Source: Streptomyces sp. NBC_00224 (GTDB lineage Bacteria > Actinomycetota > Actinomycetes > Streptomycetales > Streptomycetaceae). Taken from it: DNA of 64,000 bases. Positions 19,047 through 26,548 of the stretch are shown here, piece after piece. A program made the position numbers and the translations under genes. The stretch is taken from contig NZ_CP108106.1 of the NCBI RefSeq assembly GCF_041435195.1, positions 6,895,001 through 6,959,000 on the forward strand, written 5' to 3'. The notes under the pieces were generated by a model that made no database searches, was not told where the DNA came from, and saw nothing but the letters and a program-made list of their open reading frames with translations. Numbering within the stretch: the stretch's first letter is position 1; every line of letters begins with the position of its first letter.

Positions 19047-21120
19047 CCCGCTCGCCCGCCGTCACCTTGGCGCCCTCGCCCGGCGGCACCCCCTCGCGGC
19101 GGCCCGTGTCGACCACCACCTGCCACTGCCTGCCGTGGTTGACCGGCACCAGGAAGTCGATGGTCTCGGCGCTCGCGTTGAACATCAGCAGGAACGAGTC
19201 GTCCGCGATGCGCTCGCCGCGCGGGCCGGGCTCCGAGATCGCGTTGCCGTTGAGGAAGACCGTCAGCGCCTTGGCGCTCGCCGCCTGCCAGTCCTGCTGG
19301 GTCATCTCTTCACCCTCAGGGGTGAACCAGGCGATGTCCGACAGCTCGTCGTGGGTGCCCTCCACCGGCCGGCCGTGGAAGAAGCGGCGGCGCCGGAACA
19401 CCGGGTGGTCGCGCCTGAGCCACACCATCGTCCGGGTGAAGGCGAGCAGCGTCCCCTCCGGGTCGCTGCCCGGGTCGGGCCACTTCACCCAGCTCAGCTC
19501 GCTGTCCTGGCAGTAGGCGTTGTTGTTGCCGTGCTGGGTGCGGGCGAACTCGTCGCCGTGGCTGAGCATCGGCACGCCCTGCGACAGCATCAGGGTGGCG
19601 ATGAAGTTGCGCATCTGGCGCTCGCGCAGCTCCACCACGCCGGTGTCCTCGGTGTCGCCCTCGGCGCCGCAGTTCCAGGACCGGTTGTGGCTCTCGCCGT
19701 CCCGGTTGCCTTCCTTGTTGGCGTCGTTGTGCTTCTGGTTGTACGAGACGAGGTCGTGCAGGGTGAACCCGTCGTGGCAGGTGTGGAAGTTGATGGAGGC
19801 CAGCGGCCGCCGCCCGTCGTCCTGGTAGAGGTCGGAGGAGCCGGTGAGCCGGCCGGCGAACTCCGCGAGAGTGCGCGGCTCGCCCCGCCACAGGTCCCGT
19901 ACGGTGTCGCGGTACTTGCCGTTCCACTCGGTCCACATGGGTGGGAAGTTGCCCACCTGGTAGCCGCCCTCGCCGACGTCCCAGGGCTCCGCGATCAGCT
20001 TCACCTGGCTCACCACGGGGTCCTGCTGCACCAGGTCGAAGAACGACGACAGGCGGTCCACGTCGTGGAACTGCCGGGCCAGCGTCGCCGCGAGGTCGAA
20101 GCGGAATCCGTCCACGTGCATCTCGGTCACCCAGTACCGCAGTGAGTCCATGATCAGCTGGAGGACGTGCGGCGAGCGCATCAGGAGCGAGTTCCCGGTG
20201 CCGGTGGTGTCCTCGTAGTAGCGCGGGTCGTCGGCGAGCCGGTAGTACTGCGCGTTGTCGAGGCCGCGGAAGGAGAGCGTGGGGCCCAGGTGGTTGCCCT
20301 CGGCCGTGTGGTTGTAGACCACGTCGAGGATGACCTCGATCCCGGCCTCGTGCAGCGCCCGTACCGCCTGCTTGAACTCCAGGACCTGCTGCCCCCGGTC
20401 GCCCCAGGAGGCGTAGGCGTTGTGCGGGGCGAAGAATCCGATCGTGTTGTAACCCCAGTAGTTGGACATCCCCTCGTCCGCGAGCCGGTGGTCGTTGACG
20501 AACTGGTGCACCGGCATCAACTCCAGGGCGGTGACCCCCAGTTCCGTCAGATGCCCGATGACCGCGGGGTGCGCCAGGGCCGCATAGGTGCCGCGCGTCT
20601 CCGGGGGCAGCTCCGGGTGGAGCATCGTCAGGCCCTTCACATGGGCCTCGTAGAGCACCGTGCGGTGGTACTCGGTGCGCGGCGGCCGGTCGTCGCCCCA
20701 GTCGAAGTACGGGTTGACCACGACCGACGTCATGGTGTGCGGGGCCGAGTCCATGTCGTTGCGGGCGTCGGGGCGGTCGAAGTAGTAGCCGTACACCGCC
20801 TCGCCCCAGTCGATGCTTCCGCTGACAGCGCGCGCGTAGGGGTCGAGGAGCAGTTTCGCCGAGTTGCAGCGGTGCCCCTTCTGCGGCTCGTACGGGCCGT
20901 GCACGCGAAAGCCGTAGCGCTGACCCGGCATCACTCCGGGCAGATAGGCGTGGCGCACGAACGCGTCGCTCTCGCGCAGCTCCACCGCCGTCTCCGACCC
21001 GTCGTCGTGCAGGAGGCACAACTCGATCCGGCGGGCGGCCTCCGAGAAGACCGCGAAATTGGTCCCGGCGCCGTCGTACGTGGCGCCGAGTGGGTACGCC
21101 TGTCCCGGCCACACCTGCAT
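19000..21120 (-). CDS. glgX: Glycogen debranching enzyme (isoamylase type)
   Basis: A 706-residue GH13 isoamylase-type debranching enzyme (GlgX/TreX), hydrolysing alpha-1,6 branches of glycogen and limit dextrins. An N-terminal CBM48 (YPLGATYDGAGTNFAVFSE) precedes the barrel. Catalytic regions are DVVYNHTAEG, VDGFRFDLAATL (nucleophile), LIAEPWDVGEGGYQVG (acid) and FHTCHDGFTLHDLVSYN. The ATG at 21120 is preferred: MQVWPGQAYPLG is the normal family start and GGAAG lies about 12 nt upstream. In Streptomyces this gene is usually linked to treY and treZ; here treY is separated from it by one MFS gene. Confidence 0.95.
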   Translation of the reverse strand: MQVWPGQAYPLGATYDGAGTNFAVFSEAARRIELCLLHDDGSETAVELRESDAFVRHAYLPGVMPGQRYGFRVHGPYEPQKGHRCNSAKLLLDPYARAVSGSIDWGEAVYGYYFDRPDARNDMDSAPHTMTSVVVNPYFDWGDDRPPRTEYHRTVLYEAHVKGLTMLHPELPPETRGTYAALAHPAVIGHLTELGVTALELMPVHQFVNDHRLADEGMSNYWGYNTIGFFAPHNAYASWGDRGQQVLEFKQAVRALHEAGIEVILDVVYNHTAEGNHLGPTLSFRGLDNAQYYRLADDPRYYEDTTGTGNSLLMRSPHVLQLIMDSLRYWVTEMHVDGFRFDLAATLARQFHDVDRLSSFFDLVQQDPVVSQVKLIAEPWDVGEGGYQVGNFPPMWTEWNGKYRDTVRDLWRGEPRTLAEFAGRLTGSSDLYQDDGRRPLASINFHTCHDGFTLHDLVSYNQKHNDANKEGNRDGESHNRSWNCGAEGDTEDTGVVELRERQMRNFIATLMLSQGVPMLSHGDEFARTQHGNNNAYCQDSELSWVKWPDPGSDPEGTLLAFTRTMVWLRRDHPVFRRRRFFHGRPVEGTHDELSDIAWFTPEGEEMTQQDWQAASAKALTVFLNGNAISEPGPRGERIADDSFLLMFNASAETIDFLVPVNHGRQWQVVVDTGRREGVPPGEGAKVTAGERVTLVGRSLTVLRRPA

Positions 21121-21496
21121 GGGCAAGACTCTTCCACTTCTGATCCGGGTACTGAGGGGCACTTGACGCAGATCCTCCCGGAAAAGAAGTCGGTCCCCTA
21201 GGACGCCGGAGTGCTCCGGAGGGTGATCCCCACAGCGGCTACCCCCGTAGGGGGTCGGTATCCGGGGTGATCCGGACGGCCTGCGCGGGACGGATCCGGC
21301 CAGCTTCCGGGGCTGCCCGGGGTCCCGGCCCAGGTGGAACCGCTATGAATCAGCTCACTCCGCCCGAACGCGCCGCACGGAACGGATCACGTCAACACGG
21401 GAGTTGGGAAACAGCCTTTCCATCCGGCTGCACCGCCTCCTGCTCGCGGAGTACTCTTCCTTGATCGTTGGAGGGGGACCGGAAGGCGGTGCGCGG
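21121..21496. other. 376-nt divergent intergenic region
   Basis: This gap separates the glgX start from the SAV2148-type gene. It contains a small hairpin, ACCCCC-GTA-GGGGGT (about 21241-21255), and a 39-codon ORF from an ATG at 21344 with GGTGGAA upstream that runs past the chosen start of the next gene. That ORF has no recognisable product. The region must hold promoters in both directions, but no good -10/-35 pair was identified by eye. Confidence 0.5.
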
Positions 21497-22732
21497 GTGA
21501 GCTCGGGAGGGCTGGAGCTGCCCCCTGGTGACACGGGTCACGAGGGGGAGTCCGGCGACATCCCGCCCGGCGCGGTGTCCGTGGCGCGTCCGGTGGAGAT
21601 CGGGGCGGAACTGGACTGGGGTGCGGACGACTGGAGCGAGGTGCGCACGCGCGCGCAGCGGGCCGGCCGGGCGTACATCTGGCTGAACCTGGTGGAGCAG
21701 CGGCTGCGGGCCGTGGTGGCGGCCGTGCTGCGCCCCATCTACGAGCCGGTCCACGGCGACGACTGGGTGGTCGCGGCGGCGGGCCCGGCCGGGCAGGAGT
21801 GGGTGCAGAGGGCCGTCGCCGTACGGGAGGTCTCGCGCCGCAAGGGGTATCTGCTCGACCCCGCCGACGACAACGTCCTGAGCTTCCTCACCCTGCCGCA
21901 GCTGCGCGAGCTGATGGTGCAGCACTGGCCGTGCTTCGAGCCGTACGTGGACGACCGGCGCGACGTCGAACTCGCCCTGGACGAGCTGGAGGTCGCGCGG
22001 AACGTGGTCTCGCGCAACCGCGCGCTCAACGAGGCGGTCCTGGCCCAGGCCGAGCGCGCCTCGGCCCGGCTGCTCGGCGTGCTGGGCGGCGGCGCGGGCG
22101 CGCCCGCCGCGCACCGGCTGCCCATCGACGCCGTCGAGGACCTGGTGGGCGACCGGTACGCGGACGTGGTCTCGGTCCACTCCGACCGGGTGCGGCTGCA
22201 GCGTCAGCTTCCCGCCGAGGACCTGTTCAGCCACGCCCGCCGGCTCGACGCGATAGGCATCGGCCTCAATCTGCTGGTCCAGAACTACTCGGGGCGCCGG
22301 CTCGTGCGGCTCGCCGAGTCGGGCTGCCGCGTCCGGCTGCTCTTCCTCAACCCGGCGAGCAGCGCGGTCAAGCGGCGCGAGCGCGAACTGGGGCTGAAGA
22401 AGGGCGAGCTGAGCCGCTCGGTCGAGATGAACATCCTCCACATGCGGCGGGTGCGCGCCCGGCTGCGCGACCCCGGCGCCTTCGAGATCCAGGTGTTCGA
22501 CGAGACCCCGCGCTTCACGGCGTACCTGGTCGACGGGGACGGCACCGACGGCCTCGCGGTCGTCCAGTCGTATCTGCGCCGGGCCCGGGGGATGGAGGCG
22601 CCGGTCCTGGTGCTGCGCGGGGGAGCGCGGCGGGACGTCGTGCGCCCCGACCAGGACACGGAACACGGGCTTTTCGAGACATACCGTGAGGAATTCGAGT
22701 CGGTGTGGGCCGACTCGCGGCCCGTCTCCTGA
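21497..22732 (+). CDS. SAV2148-family HEPN domain protein
   Basis: A 411-residue soluble protein that closely resembles the actinomycete SAV2148 family. Recognised stretches are RAYIWLNLVEQRLRAVVAAV, KGYLLDPADDNVLSFLTL and RRLDAIGIGLNLLVQN. The first part is helical and HEPN-like (about 40-200). Toxic HEPN ribonucleases carry R-x4-H; the best matching place here reads RNVVSR, with arginine for histidine. The C-terminal half includes VRLLFLNPASSAVKRRE and a compact beta-rich region, resembling the nucleotide-handling or PLD-like part of STAND-linked proteins (uncertain). GTG 21497 has GGAAGG 10 nt upstream. It is conserved and isolated. Confidence 0.82.
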   Translation: MSSGGLELPPGDTGHEGESGDIPPGAVSVARPVEIGAELDWGADDWSEVRTRAQRAGRAYIWLNLVEQRLRAVVAAVLRPIYEPVHGDDWVVAAAGPAGQEWVQRAVAVREVSRRKGYLLDPADDNVLSFLTLPQLRELMVQHWPCFEPYVDDRRDVELALDELEVARNVVSRNRALNEAVLAQAERASARLLGVLGGGAGAPAAHRLPIDAVEDLVGDRYADVVSVHSDRVRLQRQLPAEDLFSHARRLDAIGIGLNLLVQNYSGRRLVRLAESGCRVRLLFLNPASSAVKRRERELGLKKGELSRSVEMNILHMRRVRARLRDPGAFEIQVFDETPRFTAYLVDGDGTDGLAVVQSYLRRARGMEAPVLVLRGGARRDVVRPDQDTEHGLFETYREEFESVWADSRPVS

Positions 22733-22820
22733 CCGGCTGTCGGGTCGCCCGGGCCCCGTTGTCAGTGGTGCGTGCGAGGCTGGTCGTCACTGGGGGAGAG
22801 CACCAAAAGGGAGGGCCAAG

Positions 22821-23543
22821 ATGGGGTGGCACCGCGAACCGCTGGTCGGATTCGACCTGGAGACGACCGGTACGGACCCGCTGGAGGCGCGGATCGTGAC
22901 GGCCGCGATCGTCGGCGTCAAGGACGGAGAGGCGGTCCGGCAGCGGAACTGGCTGGCGGACCCGGGCATCCGGATCCCGGCGCAGGCCTCGGCGATCCAC
23001 GGCATCAGCAACGAGCGGGCGGCGTCGGAAGGCCGCCCGGTGCGCGAGGTCGCCGACGAGATAGCGGAGACGATCACGGGCTACTGGGCGCAGGGCGTGC
23101 CGGTCGTGGCCTACAACGCGGCCTTCGACCTGACGCTCCTGGCGGCCGAACTCAGCCGTCACGGACTGCCGTCGCTCACCGACCGGCTGGGGGGCGCGGC
23201 CATGGGCCCGGTCGTCGACCCGTACACGATCGACCGTGCGGTCGACCGCTACCGCAAGGGCAAGCGGACACTGGAGGCGGTGTGCGTGGAGTACGGAGTG
23301 GTGCTCGACGGCGCCCATGAGGCGGGCGCGGACGCGCTGGCGGCGGTCCGGGTGGCCGTGGCGATAGCCGAGCGCCATCCGCAGGTCGCCCGGCTGCTTC
23401 CGGCGGATCTGCACGAGCAGCAGATCGAGTGGTACGCCGCGTGGGCGGCCGACTTCCAGCGGTTCCTGCGCAGGAAGGGCACGCTGGACGCGATAGTCGA
23501 CCCGGCGTGGCCGGTACGGGAACTGGCTCCGGCCCAGGGCTGA
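22821..23543 (+). CDS. DEDDh 3'-5' exonuclease (DnaQ/epsilon-like)
   Basis: A 240-residue exonuclease of the DnaQ superfamily. Exo I is FDLETTGTDP (D12, E14), Exo II AYNAAFDLTLLAAEL, and Exo III DGAHEAGADALAA with the His and final Asp, so all metal ligands of a DEDDh nuclease are present. It lacks the clamp-binding or polymerase parts of a full replicative subunit, so a repair or RNA/DNA turnover role is as likely as proofreading. AGGGAGG lies 7 nt before ATG 22821. It lies 88 nt after the HEPN-family gene on the same strand. Confidence 0.92.
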   Translation: MGWHREPLVGFDLETTGTDPLEARIVTAAIVGVKDGEAVRQRNWLADPGIRIPAQASAIHGISNERAASEGRPVREVADEIAETITGYWAQGVPVVAYNAAFDLTLLAAELSRHGLPSLTDRLGGAAMGPVVDPYTIDRAVDRYRKGKRTLEAVCVEYGVVLDGAHEAGADALAAVRVAVAIAERHPQVARLLPADLHEQQIEWYAAWAADFQRFLRRKGTLDAIVDPAWPVRELAPAQG

Positions 23544-23633
23544 CGGCCGGTGTCCCGGAGCCGACCGCAGGCCATCGACGCCTGACGGCACGCGGCCCGG
23601 GACACCTGCCGCTTCGCGACTCGGACTCGCGGC

Positions 23634-24590
23634 TCAGAACGGGTACCAGCGGACCTCGGGATCCCCGTCCCGCAGTGAGGCGACCCGGCGGCGGAACTCG
23701 TCGAGCGCCTTGGGGTTGGCCGGTGCGTGCTGGGCGACCCAGGCGCAGCTGGCCGTCTCCCGGGCGCCGCGCAGCACCGCGCACCCGTCCCACTCCCGCA
23801 CGTCCCACCCGTACGCCTCGGTGAACGCGTCGTACTGCTCGTCCGGCAGCCCGTACCGGTCCCGGGAGAGAGCCATGACCACCAGGTCGTGCTCCCGGAA
23901 GTCGGCGGAGAAGGTCTCCAGGTCGACCAGGACCGGGCCGTCGGGGCCGACATGGACGTTGCGCGGCAGCGCGTCGCCGTGGATGGGGCCCGGCGGGAGG
24001 TGGGGGGTGAGGGCGGCGGCCGCGTCGGCGAAGCCGTCCCGGCGGGCGCGGAGATAGGCCGCGTCGGCGGGGTCGATCGCGTCGCCGGCCAGCCGCAGCC
24101 AGCGCTCCACCCCGCCGAGCAGTTCACGGCGGGGCAGGGCGAAGGCCGGGGCGGGCAGGGCGTGGACCAGCCGCAGCAGTTCGGCCAGGTCGCGCGGGCC
24201 CGTGGGGCGGACGGCGGCGGGCAGCCGGTGCCAGAGCGTCACCGGATGGCCGGCCACCAGCCGGGGCGCGGGCTCGGCGGCCCGCACCGCCGGGACGCAG
24301 CACTCCGCGAGCCAGCCCGCGATGGCGACCTCGCGCTCGGCCCGCGCCAGGAGTTCGGGGTGGCGGGTGGCGTCGCGGCCGACCTTGATCACCAGGTCGC
24401 CGGTCGCGAAGACGGCGTTCTCACCGAGGGCGAGCAACTCGGCGGGGCCTTCGGCCAGGGGCCCGGCGGGGCTGTTCCCGGTCGCCGCGTCCGCCGCGCC
24501 CGCCTGAGCCGTGCCTGCCTCCGGCGTGCCCGTCCGCGCCGCGCCGAGTCCCGCCGCGGCCAGTACCTCGCGCGCCCGTGCCTCGTCCAC
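23634..24590 (-). CDS. Aminoglycoside phosphotransferase-fold (APH) kinase
   Basis: A 318-residue protein of the APH/choline kinase fold. The catalytic loop is HGDALPRNVHV (Brenner motif) and the metal-binding aspartate appears in VLVDLETF. The N-lobe includes ATGDLVIKVGRD with the ATP-binding lysine. An Ala/Gly-rich insertion at about residues 15-45 precedes it. Members phosphorylate small molecules such as antibiotics, amino acids or sugars, or have unknown targets; resistance cannot be claimed. GTG 24590 follows GGAG at 7 nt. It is divergent from the sugar importer operon at 24738 and convergent with the exonuclease. Confidence 0.85.
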   Translation of the reverse strand: MDEARAREVLAAAGLGAARTGTPEAGTAQAGAADAATGNSPAGPLAEGPAELLALGENAVFATGDLVIKVGRDATRHPELLARAEREVAIAGWLAECCVPAVRAAEPAPRLVAGHPVTLWHRLPAAVRPTGPRDLAELLRLVHALPAPAFALPRRELLGGVERWLRLAGDAIDPADAAYLRARRDGFADAAAALTPHLPPGPIHGDALPRNVHVGPDGPVLVDLETFSADFREHDLVVMALSRDRYGLPDEQYDAFTEAYGWDVREWDGCAVLRGARETASCAWVAQHAPANPKALDEFRRRVASLRDGDPEVRWYPF

Positions 24591-24637
24591 TGTTCACTCC
24601 CGGTGATCGTTCCGTACCGGCCAAGTCTCGCATTCAC

Positions 24638-24697
24638 GCAGGTCGTCTCGGAGGGGAGGCAGGTCGTCTTGACGAACCGACGGACCGTCAGCACGAT
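24638..24697 (+). promoter_or_regulatory. Direct repeat and candidate promoter before the sugar ABC operon
   Basis: An 11-bp direct repeat GCAGGTCGTCT occurs at 24638-24648 and 24659-24669, two helical turns apart. The second copy ends at a TTGACG hexamer (24669-24674), followed after 17 nt by CACGAT, a weak -10-like sequence, about 40 nt before the first permease start. This would be a normal place for a repressor or activator site. No LacI-type regulator gene is adjacent. Confidence 0.35.
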
Positions 24698-24737
24698 GAC
24701 GGGGGTCATTCGGCAATCCCGGCAAAGGGGTCGAACA

Positions 24738-25667
24738 ATGACATTGGCCACCGCAACGGCGCGGTCGGGGAAGCGCTCCGGCAGGCGCTCCGGCAAACCC
24801 CCGGACCACGGGGCCTGGTTCCTGGTCCTGCCCGCGCTGATCCCGATCCTCGTACTGAGCGTCGGACCGCTGCTCTACGGCATCGCCCTGGCCTTCACCG
24901 ATTCCCAGGCGGGCCGCACCGCGCCCACCCGGTGGACAGGGCTGCTCAACTTCAGGGACCTGCTGCACGACACCCTGTTCTGGGAGTCGTTCAGGATCGG
25001 TCTGCTCTGGGCGGTCGGGGTCACCGTGCCCCAGTTCCTGCTCGCCCTCGGACTCGCCCTGCTGCTCGACCAGAACCTCCGCTTCCGGTGGCTGGCGAGG
25101 GCGCTCGCGATCGTCCCCTGGGCGATGCCGGAGGTCGTCGTCGGCATCATGTGGCGGCTCGTCTACAACCCGGACGCGGGAATCCTCAACGAGACGATCG
25201 GCGACCTCGGGCTCGGGGACGGCCGGGACTGGCTGACCGGACTCGGCACCGCGCTGCCCGCCGTGATCGTCGTCGGCGTCTGGGCGGGTCTGCCGCAGAC
25301 GACGGTGGCCCTGCTCGCCGGGCTCCAGAACACCCCGCACGAGCTGCACGAGGCCGCCGCGATAGACGGCGCGGGTGCCTGGCGCCGGTTCCGTACGGTG
25401 ACCTGGCCCGCGCTCAGACCCGTGGCGCTGGCGATCACCGCCCTCAACTTCATCTGGAACTTCAACTCGTTCGCCCTGGTCTATGTACTGACCAACGGCG
25501 GCCCGGGCGGCAAGACCCGGCTGCCCATGCTCTTCGCCTACGAAGAGGCCTTCCGGTACGGCCAGTTCGGGTACGCGGCGGCGATGGGCTGTGTGATGGT
25601 CGCGGTGATCTCGGTGTTCCTCGCCTTCCACCTGGTGGCGCGGCTCGGCGGAGGTGAGGACGGATGA
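24738..25667 (+). CDS. Carbohydrate ABC transporter permease (MalF type)
   Basis: A 309-residue inner-membrane permease with six hydrophobic segments and no large MalF periplasmic insert. The cytoplasmic EAA loop that contacts the ATPase is EAAAIDGAGAWRRFRTVTWP. The N-terminus opens with a Lys/Arg-rich tail followed by AWFLVLPALIPILVLSVGPL. AAAGGGG lies upstream of ATG 24738, and the stop overlaps the next permease by four bases, so the two should be co-translated. It forms the channel of a CUT1 sugar importer. The substrate cannot be told. Confidence 0.93.
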   Translation: MTLATATARSGKRSGRRSGKPPDHGAWFLVLPALIPILVLSVGPLLYGIALAFTDSQAGRTAPTRWTGLLNFRDLLHDTLFWESFRIGLLWAVGVTVPQFLLALGLALLLDQNLRFRWLARALAIVPWAMPEVVVGIMWRLVYNPDAGILNETIGDLGLGDGRDWLTGLGTALPAVIVVGVWAGLPQTTVALLAGLQNTPHELHEAAAIDGAGAWRRFRTVTWPALRPVALAITALNFIWNFNSFALVYVLTNGGPGGKTRLPMLFAYEEAFRYGQFGYAAAMGCVMVAVISVFLAFHLVARLGGGEDG

Positions 25668-26548
25668 CGTCCCGTACCAGTTCGACCCGTTCAACCAGTT
25701 CGACCCGTTCGACCGGTTCAACCGGCTCATGGGGGCGCGCCGGGCAGTATCTGGCGCTCCTGGGCTATCTCGTCTTCCTGGCGTTCCCGTTCCTGTGGCT
25801 GATCTCCACGGCCTTCAAGCCCGCGCGCGAACTGGGCTCGCTGCACCCGACGTGGATCCCCAGGCACCCCACCCTCGACAACTTCCGGCAGGCCTTCGAC
25901 GAACAGCCGCTGCTGCGCGCGGGGCTCAACAGCCTGGTCGCGGCGGCCTCGGCCGCGCTGATCGCCGTGGTCGTGGCGACCCCGATGGCGTACGTGATGG
26001 CGCGCCGACGGGGCAGGCTGGCGACGGCGGCGACCGGCTGGGTGGTGGTCAGCCAGGCCTTCCCCTTCGTCCTGCTGATCATTCCGCTCTTCCTGGTCCT
26101 GAAGAGCCTCCACCTCATCAACTCGGTCGCGGGGCTGGTCATGGTGTACGTGGTGTGGTCGCTGCCGTTCGCGCTGTGGATGCTCGTCGGGTACGTCCGG
26201 GCCGTTCCCCTGGAGTTGGAGGAGGCGGCGGCCGTCGACGGGGCGGGGCGGCTGCGCACGCTGGTCTCGGTCACCGCGCCGCTGCTCGCCCCCGGCATCG
26301 TGGCCACCGGGCTCTTCGCCTTCATCACCGCGTGGAACGAATTCTTCTTCGCGCTCGTTCTCCTCAAAACACCGGAGAAGCAGACCCTGCCGGTCGTCCT
26401 CACCCACTTCCTCGGCGCGGAGGGGGCCGCCGACCTCGGCCCGCTCGCGGCGGCCGCCTTCCTCGCCACCCTGCCGTCGCTGGCCGTCTTCGCCGTCATC
26501 CAGCGGCGGATCACCAGCGGGATGCTCGCCGGGGCGGTGAAGAGCTGA
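25664..26548 (+). CDS. Carbohydrate ABC transporter permease (MalG type)
   Basis: A 294-residue permease with six membrane spans. The EAA motif is EEAAAVDGAGRLRTLVSVTAP, and FITAWNEFFFALVLL is typical of the MalG family before the last helix. The first 22 residues are a Thr/Ser/Arg/Gly hexapeptide repeat encoded by tandem 18-bp units (see the repeat entry), so the cytosolic tail is not conserved family sequence. Its start overlaps the previous stop (ATGA) and its own stop overlaps the next start (TGATG). Confidence 0.92.
   Translation: MTSRTSSTRSTSSTRSTGSTGSWGRAGQYLALLGYLVFLAFPFLWLISTAFKPARELGSLHPTWIPRHPTLDNFRQAFDEQPLLRAGLNSLVAAASAALIAVVVATPMAYVMARRRGRLATAATGWVVVSQAFPFVLLIIPLFLVLKSLHLINSVAGLVMVYVVWSLPFALWMLVGYVRAVPLELEEAAAVDGAGRLRTLVSVTAPLLAPGIVATGLFAFITAWNEFFFALVLLKTPEKQTLPVVLTHFLGAEGAADLGPLAAAAFLATLPSLAVFAVIQRRITSGMLAGAVKS
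25676..25725 (+). repeat. 18-bp tandem repeat inside the MalG-type permease gene
   Basis: Two near-identical units, ACCAGTTCGACCCGTTCA (25676-25693) and the same with a final G (25694-25711), are followed by a diverged third copy to about 25725. The unit length is a multiple of three, so the reading frame is kept and the protein gains TSSTRS-TSSTRS-TGSTGS at its N-terminus. Copy number is likely to vary between strains. Confidence 0.85.

Noticed and set aside
17345..19516. A 723-codon + strand frame
   Set aside because: It covers the treY 5' end (antisense) and the MFS gene in another frame; the MFS frame has the membrane protein sequence.
21267..21464. A 65-codon ORF in the glgX/HEPN gap
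   Set aside because: It overlaps the control region and has no recognisable family; only the region is described.
23549..23606. GGTGTCCCGG ... CCGGGACACC as a terminator between the exonuclease and APH genes
   Set aside because: The arms pair perfectly, but the loop is 38 nt, so an intrinsic terminator is doubtful.
23634..24590. APH-fold gene as an aminoglycoside resistance determinant
   Set aside because: The fold alone does not show the substrate; many actinomycete APH-fold kinases are not resistance enzymes.
25672..25725. Possible CRISPR-like array from short repeats
   Set aside because: The repeats are direct, adjacent and without spacers, and they encode part of a permease in frame.
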